From contig JAYKYS010000019.1 of assembly GCA_036924285.1 (NCBI GenBank), positions 372,001 to 436,000 on the forward strand: a stretch of DNA of 64,000 nucleotides, in the 5' to 3' direction. A model generated the notes under the pieces. That model saw only the letters and a list, made by a program, of their open reading frames with translations. It was not told where the DNA came from and ran no database searches. The translations under genes were made by a program, and so were the position numbers. This DNA comes from Asterella californica (taxonomy: Eukaryota; Streptophyta; Marchantiopsida; Marchantiales; Aytoniaceae). Within the stretch, counting starts at the first letter, position 1. Each line of letters starts with the position of its first letter. Shown one piece after another: positions 1-10,642 of this stretch.

Positions 1-860
1 CTTGCTGCATGTAGACCTCCTCCTCAAGATCACCATTGAGGAAAGCATTCTTGAAGTCCATCTGGTGCATCTTCCAATCTTTCTGACTTGCAACTGCAAC
101 TGCTGTTCGAATAGTCACCATCTTCACAACAGGAGCAAAGGTCTCTTCAAAATCCACTCCATGTTGTTGTGCGTAGCCCTTAGCTACCAATCTGACCTTG
201 TACCGACACACGGTACCATCAGAGTTGCGCTTGGTCTTGAAGACCCAACTGCAACCAATCGCTTTCTTATCCTGAGGTAAGTCTACCAACTCCCAAGTCT
301 GTTGGTGATGAAGCGCAGCAAGTTCAGCTTCCATAGCACTTACCCATTGGGCCTTGTGCATCGCCTCCTCAAGCAAACTCGGTTCATGTTCATGAAGAAC
401 ATTGGCCATATATGCATGGTGCGTAGCAAGAAAACCTTCATGCATATACCTACTCACTGGATGTTTTGCCCGCTCAGATCTACGAGAGGTAATCGGTGCA
501 CTAGTCACCTCTCTTTGCAACTGATCTGACGTATCCAAGGTCTGGGACAAAGTATCCAGTGGATGTGGAAGATCCAAATATCTGGATGAGTCAAACATAC
601 GCTGCAATAGCACGCGCTCATCATGTGTAGAAGCTACACTAGTTTCACTAGGCTGTGTTACGTGGACTCCAGTGTTAACAACAGCTCTATGTGCAACAGA
701 TTTTGATCTGAAATCAGTGACTTTTCCAGATCCTCCACTCAACGTACTACTCTGATGTACTACAGTGGACTGACTCCTTGGTTCTACAGTAGGTACAGAG
801 ATGACTACGACAGGTGCAGGTGCAAACCAAGACTGTAGCTCATCAAAAACGATATCTCTA
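1..860 (-). pseudogene. copia A reverse transcriptase, N-terminal part
   Basis: Minus-strand translation gives the classic copia RT entry: EEAMHKAQWVSAMEAELAAL, then W.F..K...DG...RYK.RLVAKGYAQ..G.DFEETFAPV, ending at the window edge in QMDFKNAFLNGDLEEEVYMQ. These blocks precede the YVDD active site, which lies outside the window. The stretch 540-860 is the variable linker between integrase and RT. The RT part from about 530 to 1 is open in one frame, better preserved than the integrase. Confidence 0.85.
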
Positions 861-872
861 CATGCTTTTGAA

Positions 873-990
873 GAAATTCTGACTGTGCATTCTCCGGAGT
901 CGGGGCCTTAAGATTTTGATTGCAAAAAAAAAGAAAAAAACCTTATGTCAAAGTAAGGTCCTACATCTTCGGCCTCAACTAAATCAATGA
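873..990. repeat. about 118-bp insertion in copia A, absent from copia C
   Basis: Element C reads straight from its '...AATTCTATATCA' integrase end into '...GTAGAGATAT' (36590-36612). In A the same two flanks are separated by about 118 bp with a purine-rich A9-G-A7 tract near 925-941. It has no coding potential and I recognise no family. Confidence 0.5.
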
Positions 991-2289
991 TATAGAACTA
1001 CTTGGACGAAGGATTGTAGCACCTATATCCTTTCGTATCAGAAGCATAACCAAGGAAGATACATCTATCTTCTTTCGGATCTAGTTTCTTACGTCTTTCA
1101 TCAAGTATGTACACATAACAGATACATCCAAAAACTTTAAGGAAAGAGTAATCAGGCTTATTGCATGTGAAGACCTCCATCGGTGTCTTGTTGTGGACTG
1201 CCGCTGTAGGCGTCCGATTCATCAGATACATCCGCACATGAAACATCTTCTGCTCAGTAAGGTCTAGGCATGGTCTTCTCGTTCAACATCGCACGAGCAG
1301 CTTCTGCTATGTGTCGATTCTTGTGCTCCGCAACCCCGTTCTGCTGCGGATTGTAACTGTAGATCTTCTGGCGTCGAATGTCATGCTCACGCAGATATGC
1401 ACCGAACTCTCTAGAAAGAAACTCGCCTCCTCCATCAGATCTCAGACAGAGGATAGATGCTCCACACTGTTTCTCCACCAACTTGCGAAAAGTCTGAAAT
1501 GCTGACAGTACTTCGGCAGAGGAGTTGTTTCTCAACAAATAGATCCAAGTATAACGCAATGGTGATCAATGAACGACACAAATTACTAAAAATAGGTCAT
1601 ACTTGACTAAGAAGCAGTCCATACATCAGTGTGAACAAGCTCCAGAAGCTTGTTCGCTCTACTACCTGATCCCTTAAAGGGCTGTCTAGCTTGCTTGCCG
1701 AATTGACATGCTGCACAGATTCCAGTGAGCTCACTGGATTCGAATTTAGGCAAACTTGTAACCAGGTCAGAACTCGGAGACTTTTCAGCCTTTGAAAGTT
1801 CATGTGCCCAATTCGCTTGTGTCAAATGTCAATGTCAGACATTACTGGACCACTTTGTCCATACATGGCAACCTGTAACTTAGGCGCAGATGCATCTAGT
1901 TTAAACAGTCTACCACTCTTGATACCTCGAGCTACGACAGTGCTATTCGAATCTTCAATAAAGCATCCATCTTTATTGAAGCACACTTGCAGACCCTGCT
2001 CTATCAACTGTCCTACAGATAGTAGATTTCTAGTCAACGTGGGTACATGTAAGACATTCCGTATACCAATATATCAGTAAACGTTGAAGCAGGAATGTCA
2101 AGTGGAATGTTACCCTTGTGCTGGATCTTGTGCTTGGTGTCATCTCTTGTCACCATAAACTATGGAGTCTCCACAGGCTCGAGTGAACTAAACCACTCCC
2201 GATGGAGAGTCATGTGACTAGTGACGTCGGAGTCGATCACCCAGTCAGTCTGTGGCTCGGAAGCCGCATAACTCTGATGTGTAGTAATC
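960..2289 (-). pseudogene. copia A protease and integrase remnants
   Basis: The protease motif normally DSGATSHMT reads DSDVTSHMT near 2200-2250, so the Gly and Ala next to the catalytic Asp are changed. GAG-pre-integrase follows (LLSVGQLIEQGLQ..., 2037 downward), with a CAAC zinc-finger end, then integrase core segments and the typical C-terminal 'KVFGCICYV...RCIFLGYASDTKGYRCYNP' region at 998-1246. Multiple stops and short frame changes disrupt the core, so no active integrase can be made. Confidence 0.8.
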
Positions 2290-3209
2290 AGCAACTGATC
2301 CGAATAGACTTGCTCAGTGACTGCATAGCCTTGCTGATTGCTGTTACCTTGTTGAGGGTTGTTGTCGTGTTGCTGTCTTTGATCGGTCTGCTTCTTGTAG
2401 CACTGATTCGCATTGTGACCTTGCTTCTTGCAGTAGTTGCAGGAACCAGGCGCTCTTCTCTGGTTATTGTCAGAACCAGACTGTTGCTGGTTCTGCTGCT
2501 GCTGATTCTGCTACGATTGCTGTTGCTGTCCGCGACCTCGTCCACGTCCAACACCTTTGCCACGATCCCTATCTCGAGATCTTCCAAAACCTACAAAATA
2601 GACAGATTCTTGCTGACCCGTCGAAGTAGAACTCTCCAGGAGGCGCACCTCCTCTCCTAACATCATAGGAACAAGTTCATCAAACCGCGGAAGGGGTTCT
2701 TTGGTCGAAATCGATGTTATGAACTGTTTGTACTCTGCAGGCAGTCCTTGCAATGTGGCTCCGATCAAGACAGTGGAATCAATCTCGACTTTGACAGAAG
2801 ATAGTTGATCTGCGAGCTATTTGACATGGTTCACATAGACGTTGATGCACATCGATCCCTTCTTCACGGTGTTGAATTGCTACAGTAATTGCAGCTTCCG
2901 AGCCTCTATTCTGGATTGAAACAGACACGCGAGTGCATCCTAAGCTTTCTTGGACGTATCGCAATCTTAAATGTGATCGATGATCGATGCTGAGACTGTC
3001 AACGCGATGTAGTGAATAGCCTGATATGAGTGCTTCTTCCACTCCTTGAATTTCGGCTCAGAAATTGGCACTTCAAACACTTTCTCCTCTTCAGTGATAA
3101 GATCCCATAGATCTTGTCCCTGTAGGAAAGTCTTCATCCGGAACTTCCACACTTGGTAGTTGTTCTTGTCGAGATTTTCTCCAATGATCAAAGACACGGA
3201 CTCCGTCAT
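2290..3209 (-). pseudogene. copia A gag (capsid and nucleocapsid), degenerate
   Basis: The reading starts at an ATG at 3209 (MTESVSLIIGENLDKNNYQV...), the usual copia gag opening with a W-x-F-x-M capsid start, about 640 bp below the primer site. Stops near 2945, 2880 and 2820 break the frame between capsid segments. A CCHC zinc knuckle (CNYCKKQGHNANQC) is readable around 2398-2440 beside a Gln/Asn-rich stretch. Gag would form the virus-like particle that packages the element RNA. The matching gag of element C (34728 onward) confirms the reading. Confidence 0.8.
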
Positions 3210-3850
3210 AGATGCAATGTCGAAATTGCACTGTTCTGCACGCGGAAAACTTCACAGATCTTTCACGAAACTCGTCTCTCCACATCGCACGATCAAGAGT
3301 TGTCACAAGTCACAAGAAGTCGACTCCACGAACTCCTCCTGCAGCGAGAATGAAGAAAGAAACTGTCCGCGAACTGTAAGTGTACAAAACACGACAGAAA
3401 CGTCGAAAGAACACACACCAAGAAAGGTCGAAACTAGACCAAACGAGGTCAGAAATGGGTGTGCGACCCCTCAAAATTTTCTAAATTTTTCGAATCGCTA
3501 GGGGTAGGACCACTCATATTCGGAACAAGATTTGTTTTAGGGTCAAGTCCTAAAACTTTCGTTTTGGTCGAAAAAGATCCGATTGAAAATCTACCGCTGG
3601 AAACCTCCAAATCGACTAAAACTTGACCTAGTTTCAGCGAGAAAAAATTTTGGATTGGTCGACAAATTTCAGCGAGAAAAAATTATCTAGGCCTCCAAAA
3701 TCGCGTTCAAAGTTTCTGGTGGCAAAAGAAACGGTTTCGTCTCACCCGAACGCATCAGCAGGATAGTGCTCGACATCAAGCACAACTCCGGCTGCTCTCT
3801 CCTGTATTCCAATCTCCATCTTGCTCATCAGCAAGGGACACACGCTCTCA

Positions 3851-3865
3851 CCAGCTCTGATGCCA
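3851..3865 (-). other. Primer-binding site of copia A (initiator tRNA-Met type)
   Basis: Minus-strand TGGCATCAGAGCTGG directly follows the LTR end. The plant copia consensus complementary to the initiator tRNA-Met 3' end is TGGTATCAGAGC; this copy differs by one base (T to C). It fixes the LTR boundary and orientation. Confidence 0.85.
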
Positions 3866-4089
3866 TGTAGAAAGATCGATAATTCGAAGACACTCCAAGA
3901 AGAGAGAGCGAGTAGACAAGAAAGTAAAATAGGAATGAGATGAGAGAGGCTTTGCCTCTCTCTGTATATATAGTTGAGGTAAGTATAAGGAAAACTCTAA
4001 TGGTGGGTTAGCCCTCTAACTAACTCTAACAACCCAAACCACTCTAGCTAATGATAGTCGTCGATCTACTAGAGCTTAAGACTATATCA
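3866..4089 (-). repeat. 5' LTR of copia element A
   Basis: 224 bp starting TGATATAGTC (minus strand, 4089) and ending CTTTCTACA (3866). It aligns along its length with the plus-strand LTR at 38626-38850, including the shared purine/pyrimidine tract around the 'GCAAAGCCTCTCTC' block. A primer-binding site follows immediately, which marks this as the 5' LTR. Confidence 0.9.
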
Positions 4090-4161
4090 ATAACTCGCGC
4101 GTCTGTTTCAATCCCGAAAAGAGACACAGAAGCTGCAATTGTTGCAGCAGTTCAACACCGT
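4090..4161 (+). mobile_element. copia element C, gag scrap between two insertions
   Basis: These 72 bp read in frame as ...LARLFQSRKETQKLQLLQQFNT, the same gag segment as in element A (about 2870-2945, minus). The text resumes at 34728 with CCGTGAAGAAG..., so C is split by element B, and 4158-4161 and 34728-34731 (CCGT) are B's TSD. On its left side the scrap abuts the LTR of element A. Confidence 0.85.
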
Positions 4162-5679
4162 TGTCGAGTTGAGAGTTTTCCTGGGAAGGGCAGAACCTTC
4201 TAGCTGTGATTTAACCGTGAAGGCTGTGTTGTGCCTACTCAGAGAAGCGTTGGGCTTCTGGTTGTGGTGGATCACTCAAGGGATAGGCCTTTCAAGTTAC
4301 AACAGAGCACTATGAACACCCATACAGATCTGTATGAACCTCTAATTTACTTAGAAGGCAAAGTTTAGGTCTAACTGATAATAATAAGATCAGGCGGTGA
4401 ACTTTAACACTCAAGAAGAGAGAAACTATGATGGTTCAGACTCCTAAATTTCTCTTACATGTAAAAGAGGCCCATTGAGCACACACACTAAGTTTCAGCT
4501 TGAGATCAATTTCTGACACCAAGATATGGACAGAAAAGTTCTGGTCAAAGATATTGCGACAGTTTCTAGTACTCACACAGCTATTTCGACCTATAACAGA
4601 AAATTGGCTCGATCACTTTCAAAGATTCTTACAGGATTTAGAGTCTACAGGATGCTGAACACCCCTGTGAAGTTGGGACTCCTGATTGTACACAGAACTC
4701 CAGATCTCGTTCTCTGAAGTTGCTGCTCTAGATTGAGAGTTTTTAAGACTCCCTCTGCTTCAGAGGCCTTCCCGAATTACTCACTCATTCAATTGACTTG
4801 AAACTTTTTGGACAGTTGTAGCCCTGTTGACAATGAACGTAACCACGAAGGTTTGAAGTGATTTCCTCAATTCTGCTGCAATTGACACTGAAAACCCCAA
4901 ATCCAACAAAAGTGACGTAATTTTGACACAATCCGAACTTCAATTGGGCATAACTCCTTCTTTACTGCTCCAAATCGATCAAGAATTTCACTGAAAGTGC
5001 TTGGCACGACGAGCTCTATCTTCTTGTGCTCTCAGATTTTGCAGATTTCTCACCAAATGCTCGAACTCTCCTTTAGACCTCTGTTTCTGAATTTAAAGTT
5101 TTACTAAAGACAAAAAACTGACGAATAGGAGTTCATAGCTCCACTTGGTTGTCCTCTGGTACCCTAATCCACGTAACTTAACTTCATTCATAAGCTACCA
5201 CGTTAGCTCCCCTAAAATGCCAGCGTAAAGCTTAAACTACCTAAAATGACACGCAGCCTTGAAAGTAAACTTAAACCAGCTAAAAAGCGTGCATGGGCAA
5301 CACGTAAGTACAACCCATGAGCTTAAACCCTATCAACATGGTAAATCTAAGTTATGGACATTGAACATCATAGACAAGTAAGAAGTCACTTGCACAAGCG
5401 CACAAATGCTTGAACAAGATAACTAGCATACTATCAGTCTACTAGGACTTAAAACGTATAACAAAACGGTGTTAATATATGCATGAAGGACTAGGAGTAA
5501 CATCAAGCTAACTTCTACCGCTAATGACTCCCAAGTGTCGGAGTAGAAGCGTAACCCGTAGTCGTCAATGTCCACAGCCTCCAGAATCGACTTCTCTGAT
5601 GTCTTAAGTTCACTCATAGAGATTAACTCCTAGCAGAGAGATGAATCATTCACTATGTGAAAAGATTCACATCACGACA
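4162..5679 (-). repeat. 3' LTR of gypsy B
   Basis: 1518 bp. On the minus strand it starts TGTCGTGATG at 5679 and ends CTCGACA at 4162. It matches the other LTR (23928-25155 joined to 34428-34727) throughout, for example the blocks at 4520-4720 and 24294-24494 and at 5375-5679 and 34428-34727. The small plus-strand ORF at 4526-4717 is a chance frame inside the LTR, repeated at 24300-24491. Confidence 0.9.
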
Positions 5680-5692
5680 TCCACCCCCTCCA
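5680..5692 (-). other. Polypurine tract of gypsy B
   Basis: On the minus strand TGGAGGGGGTGGA lies directly against the LTR start TGTCGTG. This is the expected plus-strand primer position next to a 3' LTR. Confidence 0.75.
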
Positions 5693-5725
5693 AACCTATA
5701 CATCCTCCGGCATCTGCCAATCTCT

Positions 5726-7149
5726 TCATTCTTCTATCTGTTCTCCATCATCGTCACTCTCCTCCGCCTCAGCCTCTTTAAACACTGGGACGTCTCCGTC
5801 TCTCGTTGTCCTTTGCTCTGACTCCAGAAAATTGAACAACTCTACTGATCCTCCACGTCTTTTGAACAATTTCACACGTTTGCCAGCCACAGATAGCTTC
5901 AAAGGAGTACCATCCAACTCACGTAAACTATAAGTGGCATTCTCATACACATCTAGCACAACATAAGGCCATAACTATCTTCGAGAGAACTTACGAAGTG
6001 TAGAATGTTGATTCTCCAACGTGCTGTCATACACTAGAACCCAATCACCAACACGTATCGGCTTCAGTCATAGTCGGTGAGTCTTGTCAAAACGTTCCTT
6101 GTTTCTAACTCGAGCCACCTTCAGCCTCTCCTGTGCATCTGCAAGATCCTCTTTCTTCGCTCCAACTGCCTAATACGTAAAGCAAGGAGTGAAGTACGAT
6201 CTATACCTTCCTCCCATGGTAGCGTAGCCCACGTAGGAAAGTACTCCTCAGCATGCATGATTGGTTTCTGCCTCAACATAAGCTCAATCGGCATATAGCC
6301 AGTCGTGGTACAATGTGTAGTTCTATTAGCCCACAAAGCAAATGGAAATAGTCTCGGCCATTCTCTAGGCTTACCATCACATGCTTTCACTAAAGCGTGA
6401 ACAATAGAAGGGTGCCCTCGTTCACTCTTACCAATGTCCTCTGGATTCATGATAGAAGTAAGCCGAAGCTTTACACCATAACGAGTAAAGAACTCCTTCA
6501 CTTTTGCGCCTCTCAACTCATCTCTATCTGCACGTAATCTCCCAATAGATCCATAACGACAGATGATATCTTCAAGCACGAACCTGCATATGTTCTATGT
6601 AGTCTTCATCCGTAGTGCTCGTCCCTCCACATAGTTAGAAAGATCCTCTCGAGCCAACACCAAATAACGCATCCCCTATAGCCCCGATGGCATCATCACA
6701 AGATCAAGAACCCACTGAAAATGGATACTAGGTGGATAGGTAGGTATAAGCCCATCTCTGTAACGGACCTTAGAGTAGAATTGACAGTGCAGACACGACC
6801 CAACAAAGTCCATCACGTCTTGATACAAACCCTTCCATCAGTATCGCTCCTTCATCTTCGTGTAAGTGGTCCAAACTCCACGGTGTCCAGCCCACAACGT
6901 GTCATGAAACTCCTTAAGGAGATCCAACTTCGTCAGTTGATCATCCACCACTCTAGCAAGCATCCCATCTCTTCTCTTCGGACGTTTCCACAGATAACCT
7001 TCACGTAGAAGGTAACTGTAAGCCTTCCGTCTGATCTCCTTGAACTCTGCATCACTCCATCCTTCTCTTCTGCATAATGAACTCAGATAGAATCCAATAT
7101 CGCGGAAATTTTCTGAGTAGAACTCCTCGTTGAAAGACAGTGGTTCCAA
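5726..7149 (-). pseudogene. gypsy B integrase, degenerate
   Basis: The segment 7149-6838 carries the N-terminal zinc-finger portion (EFHDTLWAGHRG...TYTKMKERY, HHCC type). The segment 6579-6121 has the late catalytic core (RADRDEL...FFTRYGVKLRL... followed by an E-x-H-P-like region and NRT..TTGYMPIELM). A C-terminal piece at 5959-5726 resembles the post-core SH3-like region and ends in an acidic tail. Stops between segments, including about 6580-6837 where the first core Asp should lie, inactivate it. I see no chromodomain or PHD finger at the end. Confidence 0.75.
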
Positions 7150-7176
7150 GTCTGAAGTCTGCTGACCAACTTGGCA

Positions 7177-7803
7177 TCAAACGTCTTTCTTTTCTTCATT
7201 CTCCACCTCTGCAAACATCTCATCCTCATTTGTATAACGAGCCCTAGATAACATATCTGCAACTGGATTGTTCTTTCCTGCTATATGCTTTAGCTCAGGG
7301 TTCAGACTCCGGACATAAACAATCCATCGCAGCATTGCTATGTCTGGAGTATTGCAGTTTGCTATCATACCCAATAAAGGCAAACAATATGTTTCTAATA
7401 TCACACGGGCTCCTATCAAGAACTCTCGATCTACCTTCATAGCAGTAACAGCTCCCCACAACTCACGCTTCACCTGAGGATAGTTACGTTGTCTATCTGT
7501 TAAGATCCGAGCTCCAAACCTTGAAACAAACCGTACGCCTTCTACATCTTCTTGACCAACTGCCCATCCAATCGCCTTTGGACTCGTATCAACAGTCAGT
7601 ATCACATGTCTCCCGCTCTCGTAGTTAAGCCTCCTTAGTACAGGTGGAGACTTGAGAATCTTTTTCAGTTGCTCCATCGTCTCGTGATGTTCTTATCGCC
7701 AAGTAAACCTCTTCCCTTTTCTCAGAAGTGCATACAGAGGCTCGGCAATGTGTGCATAATGAGGTATACTCACACGAAAGAACACACAAGCTCCTAAGAA
7801 TCG
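7177..7803 (-). pseudogene. gypsy B RNase H domain, degenerate
   Basis: A 166-residue open stretch at 7677-7177 contains the RNase H-like fold (VILTVDTSPKAIGWAVGQ, then a Glu in the YPQVKRELWGAV helix and D in LNPELKHIAGKNNPVADMLSR). Upstream, 7803-7678 joins it to the RT connection but holds stops. It would degrade the RNA strand of the RNA/DNA hybrid during reverse transcription. Confidence 0.8.
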
Positions 7804-8540
7804 TCAAACGTCAGTGATGTTGATACAATCAGCTATCCTTGCTATAGCATCTACCTTCTCTGGGTTCGGACGCCTTCCAAAAGTACCACACAAATGACCC
7901 ACCACCACAATCTCTGACATTCCAAAGCGAGATTTGGTACTTGACAAAGTTAGGTGTACCTCCTCCAAACGCATTAGAATCTTTTCCACATCCCGAATGT
8001 GATCACAACGAACTTTCTGCATCCATCAAAAGTCACAGTTTCGTCTTTGTCTTCCACCGGACAGCCTTTCATGAGAATATCATCCAGAAACGGGATAGTG
8101 ACCTTAGGTACAAACTCTCGTAACACCTTATGCATCGCATTCTACATATGAGCTACTGAGTTTGTCGCACCCTGAGGAAGAGTGCACATCCGCATCAATC
8201 CCAAAGGTGTACGCATGGTAGTCAAGTCTCTACTCTCCAAAGCAAGCTGAAACTGATCATAACCTGAAAATAGATCTCCAATAGAATAGATTGACCTTCC
8301 AGCAAACGCCTCAGCTACTTCATCAACCACAAGTCATGTCCCGACGTTTCGAATCATGATGTTGTTGACAGGCTGTAAGTCTTGGATGAAGCGTAGAGCT
8401 CCTGTCTTCTTAGGTACTGTGAACCATCGGCTAGAGTACGGAGCCATAGATGGTTCAAGAATAGCCATCCGTATCCTTTCCTTCAGCAACTCAATGACAT
8501 TCGGTAGTAAGACACGAGGGACTGGAATCGACTTCAAGTC
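7804..8540 (-). pseudogene. gypsy B reverse transcriptase, degenerate
   Basis: The segments 8537-8334, 8330-8142 and 8022-7804 give, in order, the RT entry (WFTVPKKTGALRFIQDLQPVN), the palm start (SIGDLFSGYDQFQLALESRD...TPLGLMRMCTLPQGATNS), an FLDDIL active site around 8083-8094 (in place of the usual Y-x-DD), and the thumb side ending RPNPEKVDAIARI. Stops at about 8333, 8141 and 8023 separate them. Confidence 0.85.
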
Positions 8541-9254
8541 CTAAGGTACGTGAGGAACAGTGAAGATAACCATCGGAGCTATCACACTAGGATCCACATA
8601 ACCAATCTCCTCAGCTGAGAAAGAAAATGCCTTACCATGACTAACTATCATCTTATCGAAAGCCCGTTTCTCAACTTCAGTCAAGAAGCCACCCCCTCCT
8701 ATCTGGAGCTGCTCGAGTGTCTCTTGATTGAACTTGTATCCTACCTGTGTAGGATCTCTAAGCATAGGCTCAGCAGCTGTTAACTCCATCTGCAGTTGAG
8801 AATCAACAGGTAATTGGATCACCACAGGCTTCACCTTCCTCGCTACAGCTTTATACTTGGCGTGTACTTCCGCTTCCTGATGTAAGCCACACCAACAGAT
8901 TGCATCTTTCCATCCATTCTCCAGTCTCGGATGAGGACGATATTGCAAGTACGAGACAATCTCCTCATATACTTCACGAGAATGGATGGGGATCACCACC
9001 CTACCTCCCATCTGCTTCATCAACCTATCTACATCATCCAGCCGACGAACAAAAGACTGTATACCTGCAAACTCCTCATAAACACCAGAAATCGTCTCTT
9101 CTTCCTTCAAAACTCCTATACAGCGCAGATCTGCTGCATACTTCTCCATCTGTCTTCTATTTTTCTCAGTCAGATCCTCTACCCGCGTAAACTCACTCCA
9201 ATCATCAGAACTGAAAGTCATCAAACCAGATCTCCAACTATGTACAGTGTACAT
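8541..9254 (-). pseudogene. gypsy B protease-RT linker region
   Basis: About 230 open residues immediately downstream of the D1 insertion. B's frame reads ...DSES before D1 (21211 on the minus strand) and WRSGLMTFSSDDWSEF after it, so these belong to one interrupted gene. The first codons (about 9266-9297) are not B sequence but fold-back material at the D1 junction. The product would be the region between protease and RT; I recognise no domain until the 'EKRAFDKMIVSHGKAFSFS' block that precedes RT in many gypsy elements. Confidence 0.65.
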
Positions 9255-9265
9255 AGTTGGAGATC
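9229..9265. repeat. Perfect 37-bp palindrome at the D1 left junction
   Basis: Two 18-nt arms (GATCTCCAACTATGTACA and its exact reverse complement) around one central G at 9247. The left arm is the host gypsy B sequence read back on itself. It is followed by a second imperfect inverted repeat (9271-9316) that includes the D1 end sequence. Confidence 0.9.
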
Positions 9266-9297
9266 CAAACTGTCCAAACAGACGTGACAGTCCAAAC

Positions 9298-9587
9298 TGT
9301 CACGTCAGTTTGGACCCCTCGGCTAGGTTGACCGAGTGCGAAGTGGCGCATCCTGGTAAGGCCGTTAGTGCCGTTAGGGCGAGTTGGGGAGAGCCCACTA
9401 GGGGTAAACTTCGCAAGTAGGGCTTGGAGGCCTTAGTTCTTTGAGTTGAGCCTTCAAGCTCCAAGCTATGGTGGATAGTCTAGTTGAGTGTAACCCGGAT
9501 CCTCTTCGCGTTTAGAGTGGGTTTGGCTTGACCGTTTGTGAGTAATCCTTGTTGTGGTGTTGGAGATGGTAATCTCTCTATTCAGAT
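9298..9587 (+). repeat. 5' terminal repeat of D1 (R-like)
   Basis: About 290 bp nearly identical to 20905-21194, 25156-25447 and 34022-34314. It starts TGTCACGTCAG and ends ...ATTCAGAT. What follows (ACTCAAAGAACT...) differs from what follows the 3' copy. Confidence 0.85.
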
Positions 9588-9662
9588 TACTCAAAGAACT
9601 GAGTGCAGGTCGAGGCGGAGTTCAGTAAGAGCTCGCAGATCTGAAATCGGAAATCGTCCGCT

Positions 9663-10368
9663 GGTATCTTCGGGCGTTGCCGTTCGTGGTTGATTGTTTG
9701 GAGCTATGATCGAGGTGTGTGGGCGCCGTGCTACATTGCTGGTCGCAGATCGATTTGCTGTTGATTGGGGTCGAGTGGAGATTTCTGTCATGCGGAAGCG
9801 CTGCAGAAATTTTGCGGAATGTTCTTGAAGTGTGTTGTTGGAGCCGGATTGCGCGTTTGGACGTGACAGACGGAATACTTGTCAATGTCGGACCGGAGTG
9901 GGCTCTTTGGAAGCGCATTGGAGAGACGATTCTAGCGCACCAAGTCTCGTGGAGTTTGGCCAAGGATTGAAGAAGTTATGGCATGTTGAAGTTCGCTGCC
10001 GTGTCACCCGAAAGCACAAAAAGGCTAGTTACGTCAGATTTTGGCTCAATTTCGTGTGGAAACTCGAGTTTAGGAGTTGGTTTGTGTGTGTGTGCATTCG
10101 CGAAGTGTGTGTGGTGCATTTGCGAATCTGTTGTGGTGGTTTTTGGGTTGGCTTTGGGTGTTTTTGCTGTTTTACGTCAGATTTTGTGTTACCGGTGTGC
10201 ACCCGCAAGCTATTTTCGCTGTTTTGGAGGCTGTTTTGGTGCAATCTTCTGCAATTCGAGGTGGAGCCGAGTCTCTTTTGGTGTGTGTGCCCGTTGTACT
10301 CTACTTCAAGCGGAGCGGAGCGGAGAGTGAGCGGGAGTGTCGAGGTGTGGAGTGCGTGTTAGGAGGCT
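9663..10368. other. 706-bp leader segment present in D1 but not D2
   Basis: D2 joins ...AATCGTCCGCT directly to TCGAGGAGCAG (25505-25527). D1 has about 706 bp between the same words, with GCT at both joints. Microhomology suggests a deletion in D2 rather than an insertion in D1. The ORFs here on both strands look like chance frames in G+T-rich DNA. Confidence 0.6.
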
Positions 10369-10499
10369 TCGAGGAGCAGAGGTGCGTGAGTGCGGAGGCG
10401 TGAGAGCGGAGTGCGAGAGTGCGGAGGCGGAGCGGAGCTGAGCCTGAGCTCGAGCCCGCGCCCGCCGCAAGCCAGCTTGCTGACGTGCGTGAGAGAGGT

Positions 10500-10625
10500 A
10501 TCCAAGTTCTAGTGTGTGGGAAGTGTAAAACCAGCTGGTCACCCATCCCAACACTATTTCTGGACCTGGACTCCTGACTTTGTAGTCTTAGCTTTGGCTT
10601 TACCACTAGACCAATAGCTCTTGGT
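10500..10625 (-). repeat. SINE-like tRNA-derived sequence in the D1 leader
   Basis: On the minus strand: an A-box-like TTGGTCTAGTGGTAAAG (about 10620-10600), a B-box-like GGAGTCCAGGTCC about 45 bp later, then GGGATGGGTGACCAGCTGG, resembling the 3' half of 5S rRNA. D2 has the same block at 25670-25797, so it was captured before the two copies separated. tRNA-derived SINE is my inference. Confidence 0.45.
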
Positions 10626-10642
10626 GTCCTACAGGGATGCGT

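Larger units (their letters stand above)
1..4089 (-). mobile_element. Ty1/copia LTR retrotransposon A, partial and decayed
   Basis: Read on the minus strand from 4089 downward: LTR, primer site, gag with a CCHC knuckle, protease and integrase remnants, then reverse transcriptase, which runs off the left window edge. The RNase H region and the other LTR must lie outside the window. Every coding segment is broken by in-frame stops, so the copy is dead. Directly after its LTR end at 4089 comes the gag of another copia element on the opposite strand (4090 onward), so A is inserted in that element; a 5-bp TSD would be ATAAC (4090-4094), but its partner is off-window. Confidence 0.9.

Noticed and set aside
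2202..2660. 152-codon plus-strand ORF
   Set aside because: It is antisense to the copia A nucleocapsid/protease region; its Leu-rich product is the shadow of Gln/Asn/Arg codons.
4526..4717. 63-codon ORF repeated at 24300-24491
   Set aside because: It repeats only because both lie in the two LTRs of gypsy B; it has no family similarity and is not in the element's coding strand.
10500..10625. A 5S rRNA gene
   Set aside because: Only the GGATGGGTGACC word matches; the rest of 5S is missing and the upstream part is tRNA-like, so SINE-like is the better call.
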